Source: Luteibacter sp. OK325 | GTDB taxonomy: Bacteria; Pseudomonadota; Gammaproteobacteria; Xanthomonadales; Rhodanobacteraceae | Length of the DNA stretch: 64,000 bases | Direction of reading: 5' to 3' | NCBI RefSeq assembly: GCF_003050935.1 | Contig: NZ_QAOX01000001.1 | Location: forward strand, 859,046-923,045 | Shown: positions 26,928 through 35,226 of the stretch, piece after piece | Layout: each line of letters starts with the position of its first letter | How positions within the stretch are numbered: position 1 is the stretch's first letter | The notes under the pieces: generated by a model | Seen by the model: only the letters and a program-made list of their open reading frames with translations | Databases searched by the model: none | What the model was told of the DNA's origin: nothing | Program-made: the position numbers and the translations under genes

Positions 26928-28025
26928 TCAAGGCGCGTCGTGACGATTGGTGTCGGGCCCCGCGGCGGCGGGTCGGCGGATGAATGCGAGCAGGCGCTTG
27001 CCGAAGCCGCCGACCCGGGTGCTGAAGACGTTGCGAATGGCGATCGAGCCGATCAGGATCGCCCCGGTGAGCATGGAGGTCACCATGTCCGAGAATCCGG
27101 CGATGAGCATGCCCTGGCGGAGCAGGCCGAGCAGCAGCACGGCGACGATCACGCCCCCCATGCTGCCTTCGCCGCCGAAGATGCTGACACCGCCGAGGAC
27201 GACCATCGCAATGGTAGTGAGCAGGAGCACGTCGCCCATATCGGCGCGCGCCGCGCTGTAATAGGCTGAGAGCACGAGGCCGGCGAGCGCCGCCATCATG
27301 CCGCTGATGACATAGGCCGCCGCCAACACGCGCGGCACGCGGATACCGGAGTATCGTGCGGCCTCGCTGTTGTAACCGACAGTAACGAGCTTGCGCCCGA
27401 AAGCGCTGCGGCCGACCAGCAGCCAGAAAATCACGGCCAGTGGAATGAAGAGCAGAAGCTGGTACGGGAACTGGAAGCTACCCAATGCAAGCGCGCCCGA
27501 ACCCATGTTGTTGAAGGCATCGGGGAAGCCCGACGGGGGTGAGTCGCCGGCGACGGCTACCGCTGCACTGGTGTAGATGAAGCTCGTCGCCAGCGTGGCA
27601 ATCAACGGTTCGATACGCAAGAAGACGATAACCGCCGCATTGATGGCGCCGAGTACGCCGCCCATGGCCAGACCGAGCAGGCTGGCCACCCAGATGTTCA
27701 GGCCCATCGTCGCCCACAGCTGCGCCGCGACAACGGCGGCAAGACTCGCCGTGGCACCCACTGACAGATCGATGCCTCCGGTGAAGATCACCAGCGACAG
27801 ACCGAGCGCGACGATACCGAATGGCAGGAAATTGCTGCTCATCGCAAGGAAGCCGGAGACGTCGTCGAAGAACCCCGGCACCACGAGGCCAAAGCCCGTC
27901 GTCACGACGACAAGCAGGACCAACAGCGAGAGCTCCCAGCCGCCCATGGAAAGAAATCGGCGACGCCTTCTGCCCATGGGGGCATCGGTCGCGGCGGGCG
28001 TACCGATGTCGGACAGGGCGCTCAT
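26928..28025 (-). CDS. CUT2 sugar ABC transporter permease (second permease)
   Basis: A 365-residue RbsC/LsrD-family permease with about nine to ten hydrophobic segments. The family motif GGIDLSVGATASLAAV lies in the N-terminal third, and LGGVSIFGGEGSMGGV in the cytoplasmic loop contacts the ATPase. It starts with ATG overlapping the previous permease stop (ATGA) and lies 29 bp upstream of the binding-protein gene. Together with the other permease it forms the channel. The N-terminal ~28 residues are charged and precede TM1. The C-terminus is Arg/Pro-rich. Confidence 0.92.
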   Translation of the reverse strand: MSALSDIGTPAATDAPMGRRRRRFLSMGGWELSLLVLLVVVTTGFGLVVPGFFDDVSGFLAMSSNFLPFGIVALGLSLVIFTGGIDLSVGATASLAAVVAAQLWATMGLNIWVASLLGLAMGGVLGAINAAVIVFLRIEPLIATLATSFIYTSAAVAVAGDSPPSGFPDAFNNMGSGALALGSFQFPYQLLLFIPLAVIFWLLVGRSAFGRKLVTVGYNSEAARYSGIRVPRVLAAAYVISGMMAALAGLVLSAYYSAARADMGDVLLLTTIAMVVLGGVSIFGGEGSMGGVIVAVLLLGLLRQGMLIAGFSDMVTSMLTGAILIGSIAIRNVFSTRVGGFGKRLLAFIRRPAAAGPDTNRHDAP

Positions 28026-29014
28026 GCGCGCGCTCCCCGACGACCGAAGCCTGCCTGGACCGCCGCGAGGATCATCAGGCCCTCACCCGCCGAGTACCAG
28101 ATCGGCGGCACGTGCAGGAATACCAGGGCAGTCAGCACGACGGAAAGAAAAAGGCTACCGAGCACCGTGCCGATAAGGTTGCCACGGCCACCGGCGATGG
28201 CCGTGCCGCCGATCAGCGATACGGCGATGGATTGCAGTTCGATGTGATCGCCGGTGCCCGCCGTGACCGTGGCCGAACCCGTGTAGCAAAGGAACATCAG
28301 CCCGGCGAAGGCGGCGAGCGTCCCGGACAGGGCGTAAACGCGAATGCGCACCCAGGTGACAGGCAACCCGGCGGCATACGCCGCGGCGGCGTTGTTGCCA
28401 ACCGCCAGCACCGCGCGTCCGAATCCCGTGTGCCGCAGCAGGTACCAGCACAGGGCAAGGACGACGAGAAGTACGACCACGGGCGTGGGTAAGGGAACGA
28501 TGCCGAACAGACGGCCGTTACCAAACGCCGCGAAGGTCGGCGGAACCGCGTCAACCTGGGTTCCATCGGAATAAAGGAAGGTCAGTCCGCTGTACAAGCT
28601 ATACGTGCCCAGGGTCACGACGATCGGGGGGATGTCCATCGTTGCGACCAGAACGCCATTGATCGTCCCCAGGACCAGGCCAATGCACAGCGCCAGCGGC
28701 AATGCCACCGCGAGGGACAGCCCGTGCGTCTGCGCCAACAACCCGCAGACCATCGCCGCCAGGCCGAGGATCGGCGCCACCGAGAGGTCGATGCCTCGCA
28801 TCGCGATCACCAGCGTCTGGCCCAGCGCCACGAGCGAAAGCACGACGGAGTTGAGGAGCATGAACCGCAGGTTCTGTGCACCAACGAAGTCGTGGTTGAG
28901 CAGGCCTACGATCACTGTCAGACCGACGGTGACGGCAACAAGTGTCAACTCGCGCGTCATCGTGAAGCGCGGAGCGACGGCGCGGCGACGCGAAGGCATG
29001 GCGACGGCACTCAC
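28022..29014 (-). CDS. CUT2 sugar ABC transporter permease (first permease)
   Basis: A 330-residue RbsC/LsrC-like permease with the paired motifs MRGIDLSVAPILGLAAM and GGTAIAGGRGNLIGTV. It starts with GTG (29014), which overlaps the ATPase stop as GTGA; an ATG six codons in is a possible alternative. Two distinct permeases in tandem between ATPase and binding protein give the order ATPase-permease-permease-binding protein, the same as lsrACDB. Both are needed for a heterodimeric membrane channel. Confidence 0.92.
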   Translation of the reverse strand: MSAVAMPSRRRAVAPRFTMTRELTLVAVTVGLTVIVGLLNHDFVGAQNLRFMLLNSVVLSLVALGQTLVIAMRGIDLSVAPILGLAAMVCGLLAQTHGLSLAVALPLALCIGLVLGTINGVLVATMDIPPIVVTLGTYSLYSGLTFLYSDGTQVDAVPPTFAAFGNGRLFGIVPLPTPVVVLLVVLALCWYLLRHTGFGRAVLAVGNNAAAAYAAGLPVTWVRIRVYALSGTLAAFAGLMFLCYTGSATVTAGTGDHIELQSIAVSLIGGTAIAGGRGNLIGTVLGSLFLSVVLTALVFLHVPPIWYSAGEGLMILAAVQAGFGRRGARA

Positions 29015-30555
29015 GCGGTCCCCTCCGCACGCACGCTACCCAGGTAGGACGCGCTGACTGCGGCAGGGGTGATCTCCTTGCCGGTCAGTTCCGCGACAAG
29101 TTCGCCTTCGTACAGCGAGAGCACGCGATCGCACAGGCGTACCAGCTCTTCCGTTTCCGAGGAGATCACCAGCACAGCCATGCCGTCACGCGCCATGGCT
29201 TCGATCAATTCGTAGATTTCTTCCTTGGACCCCACGTCGACGCCCCGCGTCGGCTCGTCGAGGATGGCGACCTTGGGCCCCGTGGCGATCCACTTGCTGA
29301 AGACCACCTTCTGTTGATTGCCGCCGGACAGCTCGCGCAAGGGCTGGTCGAGACCTGCGCAGCGCACGCGGAAATCGCGTATCGCCGTTGTGCCGAGGCG
29401 TGTCTCGTCGGCGTCGCTGAGCAGGCCTGCGGACTGGCGCACGCGCTCGAGCAGGCCCGAGGTGACGTTCTGCGCGATTGTCATCGACAACACCGCACCG
29501 TGGCGTGCGCGGTCCTCCGGCACATAGACCAGACCTTTGCGAATCAGGTCGTGGCAGGGCTTGCTGGTGACAGTCTCGCCAGCGAGCCGCACGCTGCCGG
29601 CCGTCGGCCGGCGGACGCCGAAGATGGTTTCGGCGATTTCCGTGCGGCCGGCGCCCACCAGGCCGGCTAATCCGAGGATTTCCCCGCGACGCAGCTGGAA
29701 GCCGATGCGACGGAAGCTGGGCTCGCTTGCCAGGCCCTCCACTTCCAACACGGTCTGTTCGGTGACGTAACTGGATTCACGCCTCGGTATGTCACGCAGC
29801 GTGCGCCCCACCATCGTCGAGAGCAGGCGGGCGCGATCGAAACTGCCACGCTCCGCACGGTCGACCAGTCGCCCATCGCGCAGGACGGCGATGTCATCGC
29901 TGATCTCCAGCACTTCCTCGGTGCGATGACTGATGAAGCTCAGCGTGCAGCCATCGGCGGCGAGGCGCCGCATGATAACGAACAGGTTATCTACCTCATG
30001 CGAGGTGAGCGGTGAGGTCGGCTCATCGAAAAGGATGATGCGGCAGTCGTGCAACAACGCCTTGGCGCACTCGACCAGCTGAAGCTGCGCGATACTGAGG
30101 GTCTTTGCGCAACGGTCGATATCGATATCCAGGTCGAGCATATGCAGGACCGCCTGTGCACGCCGGCGCACATCCCTCCAGTCGACGTGACGGAAGATCG
30201 CACCGGTCATCGGCAGGCGACCGAGGAACATCGTTTCCGCGACGGTCAACTCGGGAAGCAGGAGCGGCTCCTGCGGCACCAGATGAATGCCGTGCGCGTG
30301 AGCGGCGTGAGGCGACGCCAGTCGCAGGGCCTCGCCATTGAGCGTGAGTTCGCCGGCACTGGGCTGCAGCTGGCCGGCAAGGATGCGGAACATCGTCGAC
30401 TTGCCAGCACCGTTCTCACCCATGAGTGTCAGGATGCGCCCGGGACGAAGTTCCAGGTCGATGCCACGCAGGACGTCCACCGGACCGAATCGCTTGACGA
30501 TGCCGCGGGCGCCGAGCATGGCCTGCGTAACGGGTTCGCGGGACAACTGGATCAC
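29011..30555 (-). CDS. CUT2 sugar ABC transporter ATPase (two-domain, RbsA/LsrA-like)
   Basis: A 514-residue ATPase made of two fused ABC domains. The first has a full Walker A (GENGAGKST) and Walker B (IILFDEPTSPL). The second has the degenerate GLVGAGRTE P-loop usual for this family, signature LSGGNQQKV and Walker B VAILDEPTRGVD. It powers import by the two permeases. The GTG at 30555 is favoured as the start because GGAGGT sits just upstream; a GTG at 30573 is also open. It is first in the six-gene operon, divergent from the LacI gene, with the palindromic operator between. Confidence 0.93.
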   Translation of the reverse strand: MIQLSREPVTQAMLGARGIVKRFGPVDVLRGIDLELRPGRILTLMGENGAGKSTMFRILAGQLQPSAGELTLNGEALRLASPHAAHAHGIHLVPQEPLLLPELTVAETMFLGRLPMTGAIFRHVDWRDVRRRAQAVLHMLDLDIDIDRCAKTLSIAQLQLVECAKALLHDCRIILFDEPTSPLTSHEVDNLFVIMRRLAADGCTLSFISHRTEEVLEISDDIAVLRDGRLVDRAERGSFDRARLLSTMVGRTLRDIPRRESSYVTEQTVLEVEGLASEPSFRRIGFQLRRGEILGLAGLVGAGRTEIAETIFGVRRPTAGSVRLAGETVTSKPCHDLIRKGLVYVPEDRARHGAVLSMTIAQNVTSGLLERVRQSAGLLSDADETRLGTTAIRDFRVRCAGLDQPLRELSGGNQQKVVFSKWIATGPKVAILDEPTRGVDVGSKEEIYELIEAMARDGMAVLVISSETEELVRLCDRVLSLYEGELVAELTGKEITPAAVSASYLGSVRAEGTA

Positions 30556-30617
30556 AACACCTCCGACCAACACGTTTGAATGCGGGTACCACGTGTGGCC
30601 GGACTATAGGCCCGTGA

Positions 30618-30637
30618 AAATGATTGCGCAATCATTT
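30618..30637. promoter_or_regulatory. perfect 20-bp palindrome, LacI-family operator
   Basis: AAATGATTGCGCAATCATTT is a perfect palindrome with the central CG step typical of LacI-family sites. It lies between the divergent ATPase (start 30555) and LacI (start 30778) genes, close to where the transporter promoter must be. A near-copy at 23572-23587 lies in the otnC/ltnD promoter. Binding by the adjacent LacI protein is a strong inference. Confidence 0.75.
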
Positions 30638-30777
30638 CAGGGCATTGATGTAAAAGGTTTTAATGATGCGATGCACAATAAACGGTCGTCGGAAAGGCTG
30701 GCCGGCCGCTGGTGTTTGCTTCATCATCCCGCTTCGATCAGGGTGTTAGCGCGAACATCGAAGGAGTCGATCAACCC

Positions 30778-31800
30778 ATGAGTCCCACCAAAGCCCCCGC
30801 CGAACGCACGGCAACGCTGAAAGACGTGGCCGAGCATGCGGGCGTCTCGCCGATGACCGTGTCCCGCGCCCTGAACAAGCCCGAGACGGTCTCCGATACC
30901 TTGCGCGCGCGCATCGACGCGGCGGTCGACGCACTGGGTTACGTGCAGAACCTCGTCGCCGGCGCGCTGGCCTCGGCGGGCTCCAACGTCATTCCCGTGA
31001 TCGTGCCTTCGCTGTCGAACACCGTCTTCGTCGAGATCGTCGCCGGCATCCAGGAAGTGGCGCAGGCTGCCGGTTACCAGCTGATGCTGGGCAACACCGA
31101 GTACGACCTCGAACGCGAGTACACGGCGGTTTCCACGTTCCTCGGCTGGTCGCCACCGGGCATGATCATCGCTGGCATGCGCCACCTCGACCGCACGCGC
31201 AACCTGCTCAAACGCTGGGGTAAACCCGTGGTCGAAACCATGGAGTTCGGCGCTCAACCGATCGACATGAATGTCGGCCTTTCCCACTACAAGGCGGGCG
31301 AGGCGATGGCCGAGCATCTCGTCGCGCGCGGCTACCGGCAGATCGTCTTCGTCGGCTGTCGCATCGATGCGGACTATCGCGCCGCGCAGCGATACAAGGG
31401 CATGGATCGCGTATTGGCGAAACACGGACTGGCCCGGCGCGAAGCGCTGTCGTATGAAGAGCCTAGCAATCCCGCGCGCGGTGGCGACGCGCTGATGGAA
31501 GTGCTGCGCATGAAGCCGAAGGCCGACGCGATTTTCTTCGCCAACGACGACCTCGCCGTCGGCGCCATTCTTCGCGCGCAGCGCGAAGGTATTGCCGTAC
31601 CCAAGCGGATCGCCATCGCCGGTTTCAACGGCCTGCCCTTCGCCAGCCTGGTGACGCCTTCGCTGACTACCATCATGTCGCCTCGGCATGAGATCGGCCG
31701 TATCGCCGCTCAGCAACTGATCGAGCGCATCTCCGGTCGCACGCCGATCAAACGTCGTGTGGATGTTTCATTCGAGATGCAGGTACGCGAAAGCACCTGA
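30778..31800 (+). CDS. LacI-family repressor of the tetronate/ABC locus
   Basis: A 340-residue LacI-family regulator. The helix-turn-helix reads TLKDVAEHAGVSPMTVSRAL, followed by the hinge helix (NLVAGALAS) and a periplasmic-binding-protein-like effector domain ending FEMQVREST. Its closest general type is GntR/IdnR-like sugar-acid repressors. ATG at 30778 is preceded by GAAGGAG; the open frame to 30712 lacks domain similarity. It is divergent from the transporter operon with a perfect palindrome between. It probably represses both transporter and otn genes until a sugar acid binds. Confidence 0.92.
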   Translation: MSPTKAPAERTATLKDVAEHAGVSPMTVSRALNKPETVSDTLRARIDAAVDALGYVQNLVAGALASAGSNVIPVIVPSLSNTVFVEIVAGIQEVAQAAGYQLMLGNTEYDLEREYTAVSTFLGWSPPGMIIAGMRHLDRTRNLLKRWGKPVVETMEFGAQPIDMNVGLSHYKAGEAMAEHLVARGYRQIVFVGCRIDADYRAAQRYKGMDRVLAKHGLARREALSYEEPSNPARGGDALMEVLRMKPKADAIFFANDDLAVGAILRAQREGIAVPKRIAIAGFNGLPFASLVTPSLTTIMSPRHEIGRIAAQQLIERISGRTPIKRRVDVSFEMQVREST

Positions 31801-31815
31801 GATCAGTGGGCCGCC

Positions 31816-32982
31816 TCAGCGCGAGATGATGTGCGCAAACCACTCCCACCCACGCAGCTTGGCGGTGATGAGCTTCACGCAGGTCAACATCGGCACGGCG
31901 AGCAGCGCGCCGGGAATGCCCCAGATCCAGCCCCAGACCAGCAACCAGAGCAGGATGGCGACGGGGCTCAGCCGTGAACGGCGACCCTGGAGCATCGGCG
32001 TCAGCAGGTTGCCTTCGATCGCCGTGATACCGGCGAAGGTTGCCGCGGGCAATAACGCCGGGCCCAGTTCCTGGAAGTGAAGCACGCCGACGATCGAAAG
32101 GATCGTCGTCGTCGTGATGGCGCCGACGTAAGGAATGAAGTTGGCGATGGCTGCGACGGATCCCCAGAGCAGGGGATCGGGCACACCGTAGAGGTAAAGC
32201 ATGCCGGCCGTCACCAGTCCGAGCGTGACGTTGATCGCTGCCGTCAGCAGCAGATAACTCGACACTTCGGTCTGGATGCTGCGCACGATACTCACCGTGT
32301 GCCGCTTGTAAGCGAATGTCGGTGATATCTCGACGGCCCGCCGCAATATCTCATCGCCGTAGACGAGGAAGAAGAACACCAGCAGCGCCACGGTAAGTAC
32401 GCTGGCCAGCACCTTCGGCGCACCGGCGACGATATCCCAGGCGGTGAAAGCGAAATCGTTGCTGGCCTGCGGTGCATTGCGGGCTACGGTGCCGCCGACC
32501 AGAGTCTGCGTGGCCCGGCTCGCTGCCTCGATCTGCTGCGTCATCGGCTTGATCTTCGGCGCAAAGGCGCGCATCGCCGCCGGCGCTTCGTGAAACCAGT
32601 TCAACGCGGGCGTCGACAGTGTCGCCACGGCGGAAACCAGTCCCACGCCAAGCAGCAGCATCACGGTGACGGCAGCGAACCAGCGCGGCAGGCGGATGCG
32701 CGCAGCGGCGACCACGATCGGGTTCAGGGCCAGCCCGATGAACGCGGCAAGCACCAGGGGCACGAGCAAGGACTTGCCGATCGCGACCGTGTAGACGGCG
32801 GCCAGCAGGATCATGCCGGTGAGCGAGATGCGAATGGCCTGCAGGTGCCGCGAGATGCGTCGCGTGCTGCGACTGCTACCGGGATTACGACGAGAACGCG
32901 CGGCAGCCATCGAAGACACGGCGACGCCCTGCGGCGACGTGGGGGGCTCCGGCACAGGCAACGGACTGGGGAAGTCGCTCAC
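31816..32982 (-). CDS. AI-2E family transporter (PerM-like)
   Basis: A 388-residue membrane protein of the AI-2E/PerM family, with about eight hydrophobic segments. The family's C-terminal region is clear (NFIPYVGAITTTTILSIVGV, GNLLTPMLQGRRSRLSPVAI, IPGALLAVPMLTCVKL). Members have been linked to autoinducer-2 or ion/proton export; the substrate is not predictable. It starts with GTG overlapping the upstream small gene's stop (GTGA). It is the last gene of a cluster of membrane and stress-type proteins. The cytoplasmic N-terminus (~50 residues) is Pro/Ser/Arg-rich. Confidence 0.88.
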   Translation of the reverse strand: MSDFPSPLPVPEPPTSPQGVAVSSMAAARSRRNPGSSRSTRRISRHLQAIRISLTGMILLAAVYTVAIGKSLLVPLVLAAFIGLALNPIVVAAARIRLPRWFAAVTVMLLLGVGLVSAVATLSTPALNWFHEAPAAMRAFAPKIKPMTQQIEAASRATQTLVGGTVARNAPQASNDFAFTAWDIVAGAPKVLASVLTVALLVFFFLVYGDEILRRAVEISPTFAYKRHTVSIVRSIQTEVSSYLLLTAAINVTLGLVTAGMLYLYGVPDPLLWGSVAAIANFIPYVGAITTTTILSIVGVLHFQELGPALLPAATFAGITAIEGNLLTPMLQGRRSRLSPVAILLWLLVWGWIWGIPGALLAVPMLTCVKLITAKLRGWEWFAHIISR

Positions 32983-33296
32983 GCGGCCTCGTCGGTCACA
33001 TCGGCCGCACCGCCGGCGAGATCGCCGAGAAAACTGCCTGCCGCCATGGAGATCACTTTGCCAATGATGTCGGCCGTACCGCCAGCGACAAGACTGCTTA
33101 CCCCCGGGACCGCGAGCGGATTGATCTTCACGCTGCTCAGGAGCACACCGGAACCGGCGGCGATGCCGAGTACGGTCAACGGGTATTCGTAGCCTCGTGC
33201 GATAAGCGCCGCGGCGGGCTCAACGGTTTGCTGCCGCGCGAGCGCGACCTCCGCCCGTGCCTTGGTGACCCTGGCCATGCTGCTGAAGATGCCCAT
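32979..33296 (-). CDS. small conserved hypothetical protein
   Basis: A 105-residue protein with two weakly hydrophobic stretches (YPLTVLGIAAGSGVLLSS, and a Gly/Ala-rich segment GKVISMAAGSFLGDLAGGAA). No recognised domain. It sits between the holin-like gene (3-bp gap upstream) and the AI-2E transporter (4-bp overlap downstream), so it is very likely translated as part of this operon. It is possibly membrane-associated. The acidic C-terminus ends DVTDEAA. Confidence 0.65.
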   Translation of the reverse strand: MGIFSSMARVTKARAEVALARQQTVEPAAALIARGYEYPLTVLGIAAGSGVLLSSVKINPLAVPGVSSLVAGGTADIIGKVISMAAGSFLGDLAGGAADVTDEAA

Positions 33297-33299
33297 TGT

Positions 33300-33782
33300 T
33301 TAGTCCTCCGCCTTTAGCTCGCCTTCGGCCTTCCCCTGCCTTGCCGCTTCCCTTACGAGGCTGGCAAGTTCCCCTCGCGAGGCGGGAAGGGTAAGCCAGT
33401 GCATGGCCCGACGGAATACCAGGATGGCCACGATGAGCAGGGCCAGCTGCACACCCGCAAGCGCGGTGAGTGCCCATGCCCACGAACCGAACCATTGGGC
33501 CAGTCCCCAGCCGGCCAGTGCGAGCAGGGTAAACCCCAACGCGACGGCGAAGACGATCGCGGCCAGGCCCATGAACAACATCAAGGTGATGCCGCTCCGC
33601 GCCAGGCCCAACTCCGCAGAGGCAAGGCGAAGCTGGGCGCCAAACAGGCTCTTCAGCCCGAGGCCCAGCTTGCGCACTTCATCGAACCACGCAGGAATTT
33701 TTACACCTGCAACCTTGGGCGCTTCCGCGTCCGGTACGGGCTCATCCACCGCGCCCTGCCCCGAGGGACCGTCTTCCAGCAT
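33300..33782 (-). CDS. phage-holin-family (Holin-X-like) membrane protein
   Basis: A 160-residue protein with two adjacent transmembrane segments in the middle (residues ~65-90 and ~100-125). The flanking regions are charged, including LGLKSLFGAQLRLASAELGLARSG just before TM1. This matches the chromosomal holin-X/YqjE group. These proteins are not phage lysis genes: they travel with YqjD/DUF883 proteins in stress-induced operons, as here (DUF883 gene 26 bp upstream). The function is unknown. The C-terminal part is rich in Ala, Glu and Lys. Confidence 0.8.
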   Translation of the reverse strand: MLEDGPSGQGAVDEPVPDAEAPKVAGVKIPAWFDEVRKLGLGLKSLFGAQLRLASAELGLARSGITLMLFMGLAAIVFAVALGFTLLALAGWGLAQWFGSWAWALTALAGVQLALLIVAILVFRRAMHWLTLPASRGELASLVREAARQGKAEGELKAED

Positions 33783-33808
33783 GCGTCTTGCCCCCGGGAA
33801 GAAGTGAA

Positions 33809-34198
33809 TCAGCTGCGCAGGATGCGACCGGCGAGCCAGCCGGCAGCGATCGCCAGCGCAATGGACTGTACCGGCTTCTCACGAACGTAGTCGCGCGCCG
33901 TGTCCAGCCAGTCGTTCGCCGTGTCCACGGCCTCGCCATACGCTTCCTTGCCGCGCAGCTTGGCCTCTTCGGCCTTCTCGGCGGCGCGGGTCGCGCCGTG
34001 GGCGGCCTTGTCGGTGGCGTTATGCAGTGACGACTCCACCTTATCCGCAGCGCGGTCGACAGCGTCTTTCGTGCGGTCGATAGTATCGGAGGTGGCCTGT
34101 TTCACTCGCTCGGCGCTGGCGTCGATGCGCTCGGCAGCCGATACGGTGTTCGCGGCGGCGGTCGCGGCGTTGGCGACATGGTCGGCGGGTTTGTTCAT
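33809..34198 (-). CDS. DUF883 / YqjD-ElaB-like membrane-anchored protein
   Basis: A 129-residue, mostly helical protein with long Ala/Lys/Glu heptad-like stretches (likely coiled coil, ~15-95) and a C-terminal hydrophobic anchor ending in SIALAIAAGWLAGRILRS, the hallmark of YqjD/ElaB/YgaM proteins. E. coli relatives are induced in stationary phase and tether ribosomes to the membrane; that role here is inferred. It is followed by the holin-X-like gene, matching the yqjD-yqjE pairing. Confidence 0.85.
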   Translation of the reverse strand: MNKPADHVANAATAAANTVSAAERIDASAERVKQATSDTIDRTKDAVDRAADKVESSLHNATDKAAHGATRAAEKAEEAKLRGKEAYGEAVDTANDWLDTARDYVREKPVQSIALAIAAGWLAGRILRS

Positions 34199-34270
34199 GA
34201 CGAAGTTCTCCGGAAACGGGGTGGGACAGGTTAGGACAGGAAGGGTGACGTAGAGGTCATCCGACCGTGG

Positions 34271-34429
34271 CTAGACACTACGACCGCGGAAGAACGAAAT
34301 GATCGCCAGGATCAGGAAGATGATGAAGAGGATCTTCGCGATGCCGGCAGCCGTACCCGCTATGCCGCCGAAACCGAATACCGCCGCGATGATCGCGATG
34401 ACGAGGAAGACGAGGGCGTAATGCAGCAT
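34271..34429 (-). CDS. DUF1328 small membrane protein
   Basis: A 52-residue protein reading [20 protein letters not shown], then [19 protein letters not shown] and a short basic tail RGRSV. It has two hydrophobic segments separated by a Gly-rich turn, the exact layout of the DUF1328 (YtjA-like) family. Start at 34429 with CTGGAG upstream; TAG stop at 34271-34273. It is oriented with the DUF883 and holin-like genes, 72 bp upstream of the former. Family members are often stress-induced; the function is unknown. Confidence 0.88.
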   Translation of the reverse strand: MLHYALVFLVIAIIAAVFGFGGIAGTAAGIAKILFIIFLILAIISFFRGRSV

Positions 34430-34548
34430 GGTCGGGTACTCCAGTAGGTGGATGGCGCGGAACCCATTTAGTCCCGGCCACCGCGCATGCCGCGTGAAGT
34501 CCCCCGGCTCCGCTCAAACGTCATTCAGCCCCGCGCTTCACCTCTTCG

Positions 34549-35172
34549 TCACGCTTTCACTTTCGGGTTGAGCGAGTAGGTACCGGTGATCACGGCTTCG
34601 TCCACCACGTGTCCCTTGATGACATCACGCAGCTCGGCAAGCGAGAAGCCGTTTTCGAGGGCCACCGTATCGACATCCAGCGCATAGACGTGGAAATGGT
34701 AGTGATGCGCAATCGAGTCGTTCCACGGCGGACAGGGGCCGTCGTAGCCGTGGTAATGCCCTTCCATGTCGCGATCGCCCTTGAACCAGCCCGTGTAGTC
34801 GTTCAGTCCCTGGACCGATCCCGGGGGGCCAACCGGGTCTTTCTTGCCGCGCGCAACGACGCCTTCCCCGCAGGCACCCTCGCCCAGCTCGCGGCATTCC
34901 AGGGGAATGTTCGCCATCAGCCAGTGCACGAACTCCACGCGCGGAAGGTGACGAGGAACCTCGCGACCTTCCACGTTGACGTCGTCCGGCTTCGACGGAA
35001 CGTCCGTATCGATCACGGCGATGGCGAACGACTTCGCGGTCGCCGGCACCTCGGTCCAGGCCAGGTGCGGCGTAACGTTGCCCGCGGGCTTGATCGGCTC
35101 GCCCATCTCCATGAAGGCGAAGATGGCCGGGATGGGCTTGCCGTTCTCGATGCTGTCGCTTTTCAGGCGCAT
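34549..35172 (-). CDS. YbhB/YbcL-family PEBP-like protein
   Basis: A 207-residue phosphatidylethanolamine-binding-protein fold. It has the family opening GGN/GNVTPHLAW, the DTDVPSKPDD ligand-site region, VEFVHWLMANIP and GYDGPCPPWNDSIAHHYHFHVYALD. YbhB/YbcL proteins are usually annotated as Raf-kinase-inhibitor-like, but the bacterial role is unclear. It has no signal peptide, so it is probably cytoplasmic. There is an insertion around residues 95-125 compared with the ~160-residue E. coli proteins. It appears monocistronic. Confidence 0.88.
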   Translation of the reverse strand: MRLKSDSIENGKPIPAIFAFMEMGEPIKPAGNVTPHLAWTEVPATAKSFAIAVIDTDVPSKPDDVNVEGREVPRHLPRVEFVHWLMANIPLECRELGEGACGEGVVARGKKDPVGPPGSVQGLNDYTGWFKGDRDMEGHYHGYDGPCPPWNDSIAHHYHFHVYALDVDTVALENGFSLAELRDVIKGHVVDEAVITGTYSLNPKVKA

Positions 35173-35226
35173 GGGGATCTCCTCGTTACTTCTGCCCAGT
35201 CTGGCTCCGCCGTTGCGAAGATCAGG

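Noticed and set aside
25903..30555. True AI-2 (Lsr) uptake system
   Set aside because: Two AI-2-contact positions of the binding protein differ, there is no lsrK, lsrR, lsrF or lsrG, and the locus is filled with tetronate genes.
33300..33782. Prophage lysis gene (holin)
   Set aside because: No phage genes lie nearby; the gene belongs to a chromosomal stress-type cluster with DUF883.
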